This document shows, in pieces, positions 45,221-58,194 of a DNA stretch of 64,000 nt. Source of the DNA: Cydia pomonella (Eukaryota > Arthropoda > Insecta > Lepidoptera > Tortricidae); NCBI RefSeq assembly GCF_033807575.1, contig NC_084711.1, forward strand, positions 2,170,001-2,234,000, written 5' to 3'. The notes below the pieces were generated by a model. That model did not search any database. It was not told where the DNA came from and saw only the letters and a list, made by a program, of their open reading frames with translations. How positions within the stretch are numbered: position 1 is the first letter of the stretch; each line of letters opens with the position of its first letter. The position numbers were made by a program, and so were the translations under genes.

Positions 45221-46250
45221 ATTTATGAGAGGAGGATATTTTCAATAGAAAAGTCTATACTTGCAGAACTGCATATCCATTATTTGCACTTTTTATTCAA
45301 CGCTGAAAATAGGTGTCCGCGCTTGATTTTGACTATGGGCGCACGCACGTCTTCAAAAGTATGTCACATTGAATATATTTTAGGTATTAATTGTTTATGT
45401 AAAAAAAATATAAAAATTATGGCGTATTCGGAACACTTTAGAAAATCTATTACCGTTAGAAAAATACTTAAAAATCATTTATCAACAATTTAGGAAATTG
45501 TTTATTAAGAAAAACATTTTGAACTTCCTTCTTCAATGTAAACAAAAAAAAATGTTTAAATAATTATCCTAAAATCGTGTTGCTTCGTGGCGCTCTTCTT
45601 ACATACATGCTAAACAAGATCAGTACGTTATAGAAGTGTTGAAATAGTTAATAATTTTGTTATAATAATTATCGAATCTGCTCACAAAATATCACAAATC
45701 AGTTCAGAAATGCGACTTACAGGCAGGGAGAACGATTAAACATAAGAAAACATTTCTGTACAAGCTGAAACTGATACGCTTAGCAATTTTGGTCTCGTAA
45801 CTTTGAATTAAGCTATTGCAAAAAAAATTGCTTTTTAAAAAGTTTGGATTAAGTCCCTTAAGCACGCTACCGCCGGAGTCCTTGCTCGGAAAATGGTACA
45901 CAACACCGAAACCCCTGTATCTGAGTAAAGATATTGTATATATAAACAGCAAATTCAGTCTGCACAAAAGCGCCGAAATACAGAAACGTAATTTAAAAAG
46001 CTATAAAGTACCAAGTCGCATATTCCCCGGACTTATTAAACGCAAGTCTGATTACTGTGTCTAGACGACAACAGCTGTGTATAACGGCTTTAAATCCTGC
46101 TCGTAATTCTGACGAACTATGTGTAAAACAAACGAAGATATCTTTAATACTGAGATATATCCTCCCCGATGTCCTTTTAAATGGACAAATTCAAATAGAA
46201 CTTTGAACTATAATAAAAGAAGGCTAAGGTCAATCTAACCGTCCACTGAG
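45221..46250. other. unassigned 1 kb
   Basis: Plus-strand frames of 80-105 codons at 45176-45493 and 45816-46064 have no recognisable domain. They may be decayed LINE sequence upstream of the fragment at 46500. I would not call a gene. Confidence 0.35.
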
Positions 46251-46352
46251 AATTATGTTATTTGGTTATCGTGCATCTCGCTCGCGCCAGTACATGTACA
46301 GAAAAGTACGAGTTAAATGCACGATAACTAAATGACATAAGTTTCGCCATAT

Positions 46353-46490
46353 GTACAGTCACGTCTGAAAACTTCGACACGATCGAAGTGCCAAAAATAT
46401 GTATACACGACTTTATGGCCCATATATTAGGATAGTGTATACATATTTTTTGCACTTTGCCCGTATCGATATTTTCAGACGTGACCGTAC
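46353..46490. repeat. MITE, GTACAGTCACGTCTGAAAA ends
   Basis: Inverted ends GTACAGTCACGTCTGAAAA and TTTTCAGACGTGACCGTAC. 138 bp. Close relative at 19187-19305. Confidence 0.8.
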
Positions 46491-46499
46491 AGTCAGCAT

Positions 46500-47026
46500 C
46501 AAAAGTAACGGATCAAATAAGTTGTCAAAAGTATCTACATCATTCTGTAACAGCTTAACAAAATGTGATGGTTCTAATGGTTCTATGTGTAGAACAATTA
46601 AGACGGTAGAAGATATCTACGTTCCCGTTGAACATAACATCAATACCATCTCATTTAAAACGGCATTATTATCTAAAAGTATTTTTGGAATGGCTTCAAA
46701 AATTTTCAATATTTTACCCAATGCCATTTTAAATACAGAAAACATAAGGGTTTTTAAAAAAACGTCTGTTTTCATTCTTATCAAACAAAGCGTATTACTC
46801 TATTGACGAATATAAAAGAGACAATACATTAATTTAATTTAATGCAATACTAAAATTTATATAGTGTTTAGAATAAGGTAAGATTTAAGCATGCATTGTT
46901 AAAATTACCAACACAAAACAAAATTTGTACACCTAATGCTGGTAAGACATAGTGATACTAATAAATACTAAATTGTCACATCTATGTACCTATGTCTAAC
47001 AAATAAAGTATTGATTGATTGATTGA
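46500..47026 (+). pseudogene. Jockey/CR1-type LINE 3' end
   Basis: 46597-46806 reads SKSIFGMASKIFNILPNAIL, the LINE C-terminal block of the form F-K-S-x(5)-LYNxLPxxI. A non-coding tail follows and ends in AATAAAGTATTGATTGATTG (a (GATT)n tail at about 47003-47022). 5'-truncated. Confidence 0.65.
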
Positions 47027-48138
47027 CATATATTTTAGAGATTTATCTATATTTGTAAAAGTTATCAGGAACATCAGATACTTTTGGCGCGTTGTTTCAT
47101 CCGCTACTATTGTTGCTGACTGTGTCCCTAATGTCCCTAGCTAATCGTACCCAATACCTATTAGGGCAATCGAATATACACTGACATCATAGGATATTTG
47201 AATCATATGATTTAGTTATCGTCATCATTCAGATATCATTCTGATGTGTACGTTCAAATGGACACATTTCGTCAACCAAAAACGGTATAAGTATTCTAAA
47301 ACGCCTGTAAGTCGAATAAACGTCGCGCGCTCGATCAGTAAAGGCGGTGCAGCCGGTGCCGCGGTGCTCCTAGACGAAGATCCATAAAAATTGGATCGAA
47401 ACATGTCGAGCTTCTATTCGACTTACACGTTGAGTAACCCGTTTAAAATAAGGTATTTTTTTTAATCACGGAAGTTTTAGATAGACTGATAGAAAGATAG
47501 ATTACTCTTCATTGGCTGTTTTATAGTTAGAATTGAACCCTTTTTCAGGCACGGTACAATTTATCGACCCACATACGAATATAATTTTTAAGAAAAAAAA
47601 CCGACTTCAATGAGGGAGACCGGTGAAAGAACGATTATTATTGAGTTTTTGATTTCATATAATTAAATTTAAAAGACAGCTTACTACGCCTAATTATATA
47701 GAAAAGGAGGTAACATGTTTTTTTTGTCACTGCACCCACCTTGACGCATTTCAGATTTACCCTATGGTTGACTGGTAAGATACCCACAATAGGGTATTCG
47801 ACTGTATTTAAGATACATTTTATTAAAAATACATTTTACTATAATATTAATTTCAAAGGAAATTCGACTAATAACTGGAACTTAGCCATTTATAAATAGA
47901 TTGAAATACGATAATGTAAGCGCACATAGTTTATTTGGACATAGAATGATCACTTGCACCTTATTTAGTGCCGGATTACTGGTTGTACCGGACCATCGAT
48001 GTGGCGGATTATCGAGATTTGAATTTCTTGGGAAAACCTTGTAGATTGGTGTGTCCTAGAGAAGGGTTAACAAAAGTTTGCTAAGTTTTATGAATAAAAA
48101 TAAAATATTTGGTGACAATTTTACACAGATTGACGTAG
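47027..48138. other. unassigned, one eroded MITE
   Basis: An eroded GCCAATTCGAAC-family MITE lies at 47165-47262. Otherwise nothing recognised. Confidence 0.4.
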
Positions 48139-48490
48139 CCCCAAACCAAAGAGAATTTGAATAGGTGGATTGTCAAAGTAAACTTTGTAGCCACAGTAAA
48201 TTTACTGCCATCTTTCGACAAAAGTGGCGCCAGCTTACCGGGCATAGGCCAAAGGTTGTGACGCCATCGTTCGAAACGATGCCGCCATACCTTTTGGCCT
48301 TTAATCAATTGGATGGTGCCACTTTTAGATATTTAACAAATTTAAGACCTATCAGTGAAAGAATAAGGATAAATGTCAAATATCGTTTTAAAAGTTTAAA
48401 TCATGTGTCGAAAGATGGCAGTAAATTTACTGTGGCTACAAAGTTTACTTTGACAATCCACCTCTATATCAAAATTCTCTTTGCCCAAAC
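48139..48490. mobile_element. TIR element, 352 bp
   Basis: Long inverted ends: AACCAAAGAGAATTTGA/TCAAAATTCTCTTTGCC outside, then AGGTGGATTGTCAAAGTAAA and its complement, through ACTGCCATCTTTCGAC. No coding capacity. Confidence 0.8.
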
Positions 48491-48514
48491 TAAGCTAAGC
48501 TTATACTGTGGGTA

Positions 48515-48658
48515 CTAGGCTACGATATACATATTCCACTCAGGAACAAATATCTGTGTTCATTACACAAATAAAATGCCCTTACCGGGATTCGAACCTG
48601 GTACCATTGGCTTCATGGGTAGGGTCACTATCCACTAGGCCAGAGCGCTCGTCATATA
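48515..48658 (-). repeat. tRNA-headed SINE, second family, 5' part
   Basis: Complement of the head (GGGATTCGAACCTGGTACC) and of the first part of the body (AGGAACAAATATCTGTG). Confidence 0.7.
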
Positions 48659-48879
48659 AGGAAGTTAGACTACATATCTAACGAAACCTTGCCTTGCAAA
48701 CGGCAGGTGACCGGTGCAGCTCAATCAGGCGATGACGTCACGGCACGCACACACCCGCCGCGCCCCAGTTCCGCAGTGACGTCGGCGTGACGTCAGAGAT
48801 GCAGTGGGGGCCGGGCTTGTATCGTCATGGTTACTCCTTTGATTTATGTAATGTACTTTTGAATAAGTTTTTTTGACTA

Positions 48880-49530
48880 TTTTTGATACAAGCTTTTATC
48901 TCTGACTGTACTTTCGAGAGTTAAATAATTATCAAGATTTAAAAAACCCAAACACATTTATGTTGCGGTGTTTTAACACAGAGTTCCTATGGCCACCTCC
49001 TGTCATCAGATCAGCTCGATGATACCATAATATTGCATTGGATCCCAACTAACATCATCCCATCCTCCTCGCGTTGTCCCGGCATTTTGCCACGGCTCAT
49101 GGGAGCCTGGGGTCCGCTTGGCAACTAATCCCAAGATTTGGCGTAGGCATTAGTTTTTACGAAAGCGACTGCCATCTGACCTTTCAACCCAGAGGGTAAA
49201 CTAGAGAGGGATTAGTCCAGTTTCCTCACGATGTTTTCCTTCACCGAAAAACGACTGGAAAATATCATATGATATTTCGTACATAAGTTCCGAAAAAATC
49301 ATTGGTATGAGCCGGGGTTTGAATCCAAGACCTCCGGATTGCAAGTCGCACACTCTTACCGCTCGGCCACCAGCGCTTTGTATCCCAACTTAGATATACA
49401 TATTCCGTAGGTATGTGAAGTTTCCCAATAATGGGAAGGGGCTCTTGCAAGATTTGACCCGAACAAACATATTACAAACAAACATTGTGAGTTAAATAAA
49501 CGCTTGTACGGAAAGTATACTCGTTGACTG
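48880..49530 (+). repeat. dispersed repeat split by a SINE
   Basis: The left part 48890-49050 (GCTTTTATCTCTGACTGTAC, CCTATGGCCACCTCCTGTC) continues at 49382-49530 (TTGCAAGATTTGACCCGAAC, GTTAAATAAACGCTTGTA). The SINE lies between. Same family as 54718-55020. Confidence 0.75.
49051..49381 (-). mobile_element. tRNA-headed SINE with 9-bp TSD
   Basis: 331 bp, minus orientation. The head near 49300-49375 reads TGGCCGAGCGGTAAGAG (A box) and GGATTCAAACCCC (B box) on the minus strand. The 3' end near 49051 reads GGATGGGATGATGTT. ATCCCAACT flanks both sides (49042-49050 and 49382-49390). Confidence 0.88.
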
Positions 49531-49616
49531 TACGAACCTTTATTATTATTATTTTTTATTCTTGTATTATTTATATAATGGGCTCGTCCAAAATTCAAGT
49601 GAAGTTATGGGAGGGA

Positions 49617-49693
49617 TGGGGATCAGAAAAATATCACGAATGATCACGATGCCTCCCTCATCGTGATCATTCGTGATATTTTTCTGAACCCCA
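49617..49693. repeat. 77-nt hairpin, 35-bp arms
   Basis: AAAAATATCACGAATGATCA and on to CGATG, a 7-nt loop CCTCCCT, then the complement. I find one mismatch (GGGGATCAG against CTGAACCCC). Confidence 0.85.
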
Positions 49694-49786
49694 TTCGGCG
49701 GGCGGGGCGGTTCCGAGAAGTAAATTTTATGTGAACCCGTGTTGTATATTGTAAAGTTATTACTACTAAGTGCTAGAGTCACACCA

Positions 49787-49913
49787 AGACAAGTCTGCAA
49801 CGATCCTAATAGCACACGCAGCGCAAGTGTTATTAAAAACTACTATGAAATGATGACGTATAAATAACACTTGCACTGCGCGTGCTATCAAAATCGTTGC
49901 AGACTTATCTTGG
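49787..49913. repeat. hairpin MITE, CCAAGACAAGTCTGCAACG family
   Basis: The ends CCAAGACAAGTCTGCAACGA and CGTTGCAGACTTATCTTGG are inverted, as are GCGCAAGTGTTATT and AATAACACTTGCACTGC inside. Confidence 0.8.
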
Positions 49914-50054
49914 TCCAGCTTTATAACATTTCGCCTAATTTGATACGTCATCATGAGTCTTCTCTCGTTCATTCATTGCTTAAAGAAATTAAAATCAAAT
50001 TAGTATAATATTTTTTATATCTGATAAGGCCTTCTGTTTTTTGAAGTAAATATA

Positions 50055-50322
50055 ATAAATAAATATTATAGGACATTATTACACAAATTGGCTAAGTCCC
50101 ACAGTAAGCTCAATAAGACTTGTGTTGAGGGTACTTAGACAACGATATATATAATATATAAATATTTATAAATACTTAAATACATAGAAAACATCCATGA
50201 CTCAGGAACAAATATCCATGCTCATCACACGAATAAATGCCCTTACCAGGATTTGAACCCGGGACCATCAGCTTCGTAGACAGGGTCACTACCCACTAGG
50301 CCAAACCGGTCGTCAAAGTAAA
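50055..50322 (-). repeat. tRNA-headed SINE, second family, full copy
   Basis: Minus orientation. The tail complement CCCACAGTAAGCTCAATAAG lies near 50100 and the head complement GGATTTGAACCCGGGACC near 50255. It ends CACTAGGCCAAACCGGTCG. Confidence 0.8.
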
Positions 50323-50559
50323 AAGTCAATGGCGATAAAATTGTGCAACAAATCGCAATAGGAAAAACACAGGGTGGTAAACATTACGAATTCTCTCGTC
50401 AATATATGTCAACAGCTCATCGTTGTAAGTAGCTTACCTTCCTAAGCCCAAGCAGATATTGGATTCTCAATACCTTTTTCAGCCAAACTGTTTTATAGTA
50501 AGCCTATGATTTTCGGCATCGGATTCTGAAGCCTTACCACGACTGCCTTAGCAGTCTCA

Positions 50560-50690
50560 AGCCGACATATTCGCTAGCGTGTGCGTAACTTTCTATACAT
50601 CTCGTTCGCACTAATACGCGAGTACGAACGAGACCATAGAAAGAAAGTTACGCACACGCTAGCAAATATCTCAGTGTCAAACTGGTGGTA
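50560..50690. repeat. hairpin MITE
   Basis: CTAGCGTGTGCGTAACTTTC and GAAAGTTACGCACACGCTAG are exact inverted copies. ACTCGCGTATT/AATACGCGAG-type pairing lies in the loop. Confidence 0.75.
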
Positions 50691-51065
50691 GCCGTAGCTC
50701 ATGAGAAGCTTCGAAGTCGAAGATCTTCTATTTGTCTCTTTATCTCTTGCATAATTCGGAGTGATAGTAGAAATGTCAATAAATATTTATATGTAATTTT
50801 TACATCACTCTAGCGATTTGCGAGCGAGTCGAAAGCGAGACGGGCACGCAGCGAGTTCTTCGCGAGCGCCCAAAAGTTCGCCGGATTGCGCCACGATTTC
50901 GCCGCGTGCGCAACCTTTTTTTCAAACTATTACTTATTTAAATGCTGTCAGTCGCCCATACGTCTCGCTTGCGCCAATACATAGTACGGACAAGTACGAT
51001 CGAAATCCACACGCCACTGACATCATTTAGATTGATGTCACAATGTACGTTTGAATAAGCCCCCA

Positions 51066-51484
51066 TAAGCACACGAGAGAAAAACTTTATAATAATATTT
51101 GCTCTAGTAACAAAATTTATATGGCGTCACTTAAATTCGCAAAGTAAACTTCGAAGTATGTTTTACATAATCATCTTAAGTGCTAAACGTTGATTGAATT
51201 TGCAAAAACTTTTCCAGAATATACTTATTAGTTTTACAAAAACTAAGAGAATTCGAAGGAATATCAACTTTGAACAGTTTAATGCGAGCTTCGGAATAAT
51301 TTCGGTTTTATATTCAAATCGCCGACTGGCGGTACTTTATCTAGGTATTTTAGAGGGGGAAAATGTTTATTTTACTGTAGTAGAGTATAATCGTCTCGTC
51401 TCGATGTTGCCATTTGAATTTTGTTGCAGTATTTTATGGATATAAAAACATTAGGTACTTTTAAACATTATATATTCGCTTCTA
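51066..51484. other. unassigned sequence
   Basis: A plus-strand frame at 51194-51445 has no recognisable domain. Nothing else seen. Confidence 0.35.
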
Positions 51485-51486
51485 TT

Positions 51487-51828
51487 TTAGGGTTCCGAGG
51501 CAAACAAGGAAAATGTCCAGGTTCTTAAAGTTTCGGCAACGGACATGTGACACCTGTGGTAGCGTCGGCTACGGTAACCGCTTACCGTCAGCCGGACTGT
51601 ACAATTATTTGCTACCGGTATGATATTTTAAAAACCGCGAGTGCGTACCGGGTTTGTCCACCGAGGGTTCCGAACAAAATTGTAGCTATTTATTATAAAA
51701 AAAACTATAAAAAGTTTTGGTCACTCGAACAATCTTGACAGTCAGACGGACGGACGGACGGACAACAAAGTGATCATACGATATAACGGTTCTGTTTTTT
51801 CCTTTTTAGGTACAGAACCCTAAAAAGC
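51487..51828 (+). repeat. GGGTTCCG-type repeat fragments
   Basis: GGGTTCCGAGG at 51490, a LINE-tail-like piece (51540-51600), CACCGAGGGTTCCGAAC at 51660 and GGACGGACGGACGGAC at 51748 mark a mosaic of the dispersed repeat also found at 59720 and 63665. Confidence 0.6.
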
Positions 51829-54717
51829 GCTACTGTAATAACAAGATCCAGATTGGTAGCTCTAGTTACTGTAGCTTTAATTTTAGTGTTTTTTTAACTT
51901 CAGTTCTTCTTTAGTTTCGGCGAATCGAACTAGTTTGTAAGAAAACAAAATAAAACCATATTTAATACGTCTAAATATGCTTTTGAATATTCAAATACTG
52001 CTAGTTATTCTTTTAATGTAGTTTCCAAACAACAGAAAGTAGTGAAAGGCCAGCCAATTTAATATCTCTTACCTACTAATACAGAATACCAGTAGGTTTT
52101 AGTCTTATTAACCTATATACACCTACATATAAATACATGTATGTATACATAAACATATAATATACATATAAATAAAAAGTACTCAGTAATAAATAATAAT
52201 AATTTAACACTTGACGCAAAAAGTTGAGGACCCCTGCTTTAATAAGTAACGTTCAAGGCAGGAATGTTAACTTTTTTTTAAATATTATCTCAAACGTAAC
52301 ACAGATCAACATCAATTTCCAATTTGAATACCACAACCTATTTTAAGCGTTTCTCCACTCTCATTCCGCTAAAATTCACTCTCAGTGAAATTCGCCGTCT
52401 AAATTTGCATCGAATGTCCCCAGTTCGTTGGCTTATAGTAGGCCATAGTGGCTTACACTTGGCCTTAAAGCCCGCCAATCATAATTGGACTTTCTTGGGA
52501 AGCCTTAAGGCTCAGATTTGAGTGGGGTTTAAGTGCGGTCACGGCCGCCTTCCGGACACTCGGATTTAGATCGCGAAGCTTATTTTAGCGGGATTTGTAG
52601 GCGTCGTGGGGTAGATCTCCTTCCCTAGAGTTTGCATTGTGAAATGTATACGTAGACTCAATCCACATAAATGGATACCAGTATGGTTATACTTACTCCA
52701 TCCACTATAGACCACTGTGAATCTTGGAAGATTTGAACTGACTTTTTCTGGTGTATACTTTACAAGATTATCGAGTTAAGGTAAATGTGGACAAGACCGT
52801 TTAGAAACTTTTTCATCGCTTTTAACTCATGCGTTTGTACACATATCCACTTACAGAAGGTCGGTAGAGCAGGAGTGAAGCTCTTTCTGCCTGGTTCTTT
52901 TTGATCTTAACGGTCTTTGCCACAATAAATTGTTTGTCTTCTCCACATTAATTTGACAGTAAATATGTCTTACCACACTGATAGTGTCGTGACAGTAACA
53001 TCTGCCTAAGCTAAATCTGCACAGATAATGAAGTTTAAAAGTAAGGGTGTCACTATAAGGATTATATTTCCATAGAAATATGATATTTATATTGGTACTT
53101 CCAGAATCTAATACCGTAAATTGTGCCTACTTTGCTGCCTACTGGGTAATTATGCTCCAACAGTTTTTATATATGAAAACTACATCATAATCTCATCTAA
53201 TTAAAGTTAAATTAACAAGATAGATTTATGATTAAATCGGCATATATATCAACATACCTACCACAATACAATAATATTACAATTTAAATTAAATTTCTAC
53301 TTTCGAACAAAGAAGACACATTTTACGGTACCTACTACAATGTTTATGCAGTTTAGGTACAGTTACAGTCACTTAAGACATTTATTTGAATTGATTCATG
53401 TCTGAATTTATTCCGAACCAAAAACATTCAGACTCTAAATTAAAATGTATCAGCGTCGACCTTTATAACTTTTAAATCCCGTCGTCGTCTTAAGGACCAA
53501 TTTTATATTTTTTGTGAAATCCCCTATTCGGGACAATATAAGCTTAATTTCACCGTATCTCCTACAAAACTTCCCCTAAGCTACAAAAACGTATTTTATT
53601 TTCCTAACTCAGCGAAAAATTACATATGTTTTTATTGGGACTAATTGGGATTTCGTGTTTATTCCGCCCAAAATGACAAGCTCTTCAAACCTGCCAACTA
53701 TCCAAAAGTAACGAAAAAAACGACCCTTAAATGCACTATCTGGTAGGCAAGTGATCAAGCGTCGTAGCCTCGATATTTTGAACAAAATGGCTGAAGCACC
53801 ATACTTAGCTTGCGTGTTAAGGCGTTTAGTTTACGGCAGTTTGATTTAGTATCAGTAGCCGAGCTTATTTCAAGGTCGTGTTGAATTTGAGCTTTATATA
53901 TGAACTTCGTATATAGAATTCTCAATGTTGTCATAATGTCTCAAAAATGACGTTACTATCTTTGGCTATTTTTTTATAAATTAAAACTAGATTTTATTGA
54001 AACATATTTGGCTATTAAGGAATTAACTAAAAGAAAAGCAGACGCCACCGGTGATCGTAGAGCTGACAGCTTCCTCGAATAAGTATTGCGATACAACGAG
54101 GAAATGTTGCCAGCGTTAGTGGCGTAGCGTTAGGATAGTTTTTAATTATTTCTTTTAAGATTAGTTTTATTTATTTTTAGATTCAAATTTTGATCAAGTA
54201 CGCCATAGTAAGTGTATGGCGAACTTGAACTTAGAGCGGACAGCTTATACCTATGAGAAAATCCATATTCGGGTTAGAGTTTAAAACTTTTTACTCTTCT
54301 CTCTATACCGTACCTACATACAATGGTAACTACGAAAAAATAAATATAATACATAATTCTTTTAACGATTATGCATATGGTGTATGTGGTTAATTTCGTA
54401 TGTCAGATAATTATTAAGAAAATCAGATGAAAACCATTCAAAACTCCATCATAACAATATCCCGTGCCTACGTACAATGGTAACTACGAAAAAACAAATA
54501 TCGGCAGCAAATCAAACAGCGAGATACAAAAAGGTTAGTTTTATTTGAACAAAACATTGAAATGAATGCTTCCGGCAAGGATATTGGATTTCTAAATTAT
54601 ACACAATATTGGGACTGCAAACAGGAACCATTCAAATTCACTTATCAGTGCTTCACGGTCGCATACCATGTTTAACACCCGACGTAAAATAAGTTTTTGG
54701 CAAAAATTTCATTTTTG
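51829..54717. other. unassigned 2.9 kb
   Basis: AT-rich, short frames only. 52820-52960 matches 58965-59135 (ATGCGTTTGTACACAT, GCAGGAGTGAAGCTCTTTC, CAATAAATTG), so it is a dispersed repeat. 54030-54130 looks repeat-like. No gene seen. Confidence 0.4.
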
Positions 54718-55022
54718 GTACAAGCTTTTATCGCTGACTGTACTTTTTTTTCCACAGGCAACTAATACTCATCGAGCAAATTCTAAAAACCCCAAACACA
54801 ATCAGGTTGCGTTGTTTTATCACAGAGCTCCTATGGCTACCTCCTGTCTCCATCATCAGATCAGCTTGATGCTGCATAATATTACATTGTCACCCGACTT
54901 ACATAGGTATGTACTTATGCAAATTTTCAGCTTCATCGGAAACCGGGAAGTGGGTCAAATTTAACTGTAACTTTAAAATTTGTCCCATACATACTAACAG
55001 GGCAAGTTAAATAAAAGCTTGT
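54718..55022 (+). repeat. dispersed ~300-bp repeat
   Basis: GCTTTTATCGCTGACTGTAC, CCTATGGCTACCTCCTGTC, CATCATCAGATCAGC, TTCATCGGAAACCGGGAAG and GTTAAATAAAAGCTTGTA. The most complete of three copies here. Confidence 0.75.
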
Positions 55023-55254
55023 AAAATTGAGTGTTATATTTTTAACGCTAATATATGTCTATGTGTCTGTCTGTGGCATCGTAGCTCTTAAGCGGATGGA
55101 CCTATTTCGATGCGGTTTCCACGTGAAAGCGAGTTTCCTTGCGGTGTTTTATAAAGATCGACCCAACAATTTGAAGATTATCAGCTCTTCTATTTAAAAT
55201 TATTTTTGATAACTTATTCTTTTTGGTGTTTGGCAAGTAATATCGTCTTACACT

Positions 55255-55345
55255 ACAAGTACAAGAGCTTACTGTGGGACTTAGTCAATTTGTGTAATAA
55301 TGTCCTATAATATTTATTTATTTATTATTTATTTATTTAAGTACA
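55255..55345 (+). repeat. SINE 3' tail, second family
   Basis: GAGCTTACTGTGGGACTTAG, then AATATTTATTTATTTATT. Confidence 0.65.
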
Positions 55346-56689
55346 GGGACAAATCAGAAAATGGTTCGAACCCCTCACCCTATGTAACAACTCGCCTTTC
55401 TTCTATTCCAATAAATGATTATTGTTCCACTATACGTCAGTATCGATGTTGCAACAAAGTGTATTGTTAACCTGGGATTTGCCTATTGGATGTTTTCACC
55501 CAGCGGGGGGGTAACAGGATGGAAATAAGAAGATATATACATATAATATAGGACTAGCTCGATTTGTGTAAGATTTTCCTATAATATTTACTTATTTAAT
55601 TTAATGCCAATTCATCTTTAGTAAATGTTTGACGTGGGTATCTTAAAATTCAAGTCGGGCCGCTTGTCTCCGCAGTTTAAACATTTTTACATAAACCTAT
55701 TTTATTCCTCTATAACGCCACCTGACAGCCTCATAACCTGTAAAGGCGAAGAATGATTAAAATTGACGAAACGGCCGCGGCGAAACCGTCCAACTCGTAA
55801 AATAAAACTAAACTAAGAGTTATCCCCGAAATAGACATGGGCTATTTTATTATTAGTAGTGTAGATTTTCAAATTTATTTTTAAATTTATTTTGTATAAA
55901 TTTAGTTTTTTGTCTTATTTCTGCTCAATATTACGACCTCATTCCATCCTAATAGAAGAAGAAAAAGGGTCCAAAAATGTCCATACATTTTTTTATTCTT
56001 CCATACGGTTACTGTCGCACAAAGTCTATGAAAAATGGTAACGGATTGGAAATAAAAATCTTGGGACACATTTTCTCCTATTAGAATCTAAAGAGCTTGT
56101 GATTCTGAGTGTAAATAACATAATTTACAATATGCGACATAATTAATGTTTTGCATGATTTAGGCTAAGTTTTTTTTAATGTATTAATGTATACAATTTT
56201 GCATGTAATTTTTTGTATCTGTTGAAATCATATAAAGAAACTAAACTGAATAAAATATCCGACATTGTAGAAAAAAACCCCTTCAATTTGCTATACTGTC
56301 CATATTCGATTCAATTATTTTTATTTCAGACCTATATAACATCTGTTTTAGTTTATAAACTAGAAAGTGTTCGTTGTTATACAAATTATGTACCATTTCC
56401 CGGGGCTAGCTCTCGGTCTACAGCAAGCACTCCCGCAGGTCGCGTGCAGAAGAGACATAACCCGCTATCTCCCGTTTTACTGAATGTTGGTATTTTATTA
56501 TTACACTTAGCTTCCCGGGTGTAGGTTATGGTATATTTAGGGGCAGTTTGTGTCAGGCGTGTCTTTCGTGATAGGATCCATTTAAGAGTCATAATTGAAT
56601 GTAATTTAGCGCAAAGGATCCATTCTCAAAAAAATTACATTAAACGAATGATTTTTTTTTTGACAGAAAGGTCAAATTTTATAGACAGA
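55346..56689. other. unassigned 1.3 kb
   Basis: Short frames only. A SINE-tail-like piece lies near 55555-55600. No gene seen. Confidence 0.4.
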
Positions 56690-56822
56690 CTAGCGACCCG
56701 CCCGGCTTCGCATGGGTTACACAAAACAAATTATTCACATAAACATTCCTCAAAAATCACTCTATTTGAGTTTATCACGAATATACAGACAGATGCGGCG
56801 GGGAACTTTGTTTTGTAAGGTG
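56688..56822. repeat. dispersed repeat, GCGACCCGCCCGGCTTCGCA
   Basis: Matches the lepidopteran repeat that begins CTAGCGACCCGCC. Identification is by recall of the opening words only. Confidence 0.5.
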
Positions 56823-57164
56823 TGGTGATTTTTTGGGTTAGATCCTTTTCTAACTATTAACTATCGCTTTGAATTAATAAGGATGACTCACATTTGTTAT
56901 ATTTATGTACGAACAAAAACGAGCTAAATTCACGCGCGTATAATAAATGAATGACATAATTTAGATATAAATTCATTAAACAGTAAAAAAACAGTATGCT
57001 ACAATTGTATTATAAATATAAAAATAACTACCTTAAATTATACCTTAAACAAAACTACATAAAGCTAAAAAAGGGAAAAGATTAAAAATTAAAACCACAA
57101 CTAAAGTTATAAATAAAAATCTGGTTCCAGCTCAGTGCCTTGTGGCAAGGTGAGGTGCCTTATA

Positions 57165-57656
57165 AAAAAAATAAAAAGCATTTATTTCGGACAAGATCCA
57201 TATACAAAAACACAAAACAACAAACAATTAAAATATTTTCATATAAATTACAAAAAATAAAATTAAGATATTAATACAATTAAATTAAAAATACGAATTA
57301 AATTAAATTGACATTATTCATTAAATCGAATCAAAATTATCGATTAAATTATATTAAAATGATTACTTTTCATAGTGGGCATGTGGCGCGTTAGATTTCG
57401 CCCAGTGGACAAATATCGGGCTGTCATGGGCCCCTGCGACTGCGCTCAAGAGCCTGTTGGGGCTACCACGAACACGACGCATCAGGGACGCGACGCGTTT
57501 GCGCATAATGGCGTGAAAATCGTCCATGTATGCCTCCGCGAACATCCCTGACGCACTGCAGTTCCGTGGCAGCCCCATCAGCATCTTGAACGCCTTATGT
57601 AGATACCATATTCTAATCAACGTTTGAATTAAGTAGCCTTGAAATCTAGTTTCCAC
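57165..57656 (-). pseudogene. LINE C-terminal end and 3' UTR
   Basis: The last 97 codons (57363-57656) read MLMGLPRNCSASGMFAEAY, then IMRKRVASLMRRVRGSPN. This is a conserved C-terminal domain of lepidopteran non-LTR elements. About 170 nt of 3' UTR and an AT-rich end near 57165-57195 follow. The frame is unbroken but 5'-truncated, consistent with a fairly recent incomplete reverse transcription. Confidence 0.75.
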
Positions 57657-57944
57657 CGTTTACCATTTTTAATGCAAAAAGTACAAACTGACCTTTGTAC
57701 GAGATGTTAGTAAAATACTCGTACAAAAGAGTTACTGTAACATTTGTAGGGGCGTGGTAACTGCGCAAAGCTCTTAGGGCCCTCCTATACTATACCTGTT
57801 GTCTAATGCTTCATCAGGCTGAAGAGATAAATGGCCTATTTATCTGAAATGATCTTTTGCTAATGTAGCCTTTATTTTGTAGCCATTTTACTCAATCGTA
57901 ACATTTTTGTTTTAAATGTATGGTTAGTTTACAAGCTCTTTCGT

Positions 57945-58092
57945 TTTTAGGGTTCCGTAGTCAACTGGAACCCTTAGTGTTTCGCCATGTCCGTCTATCT
58001 GTCTGTCCGTCCGCGGCTTTGCTACGTGGTCGTTAGTGCTAGAAAGCTGACATTTGGCATGAATATATAAATCAGTTACGCCGCAAAGTCGT
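57945..58092 (+). repeat. GGGTTCCGTAGTCAACTGG repeat
   Basis: GGGTTCCGTAG, then TCCGTCTATCTGTCTGTCCG and AGCTGACATTTGGCATG. Same family as 21768 and 23433. Confidence 0.65.
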
Positions 58093-58194
58093 TACATAAA
58101 AGGTAGAAAAATGTTTTTTTAGGGTAGCTCCCCTACATGAAAAGTGTGGATGTTTTTTTTTTTGCTTCAACCTTATAATGTGGGTTATCGTTGG

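Noticed and set aside
45816..46064. A host gene of 82 codons
   Set aside because: No recognisable domain, no splice signals that I could defend, and repeats on both sides.
56213..56524. A 103-codon plus-strand gene
   Set aside because: Low-complexity hydrophobic start, no domain, no supporting context.
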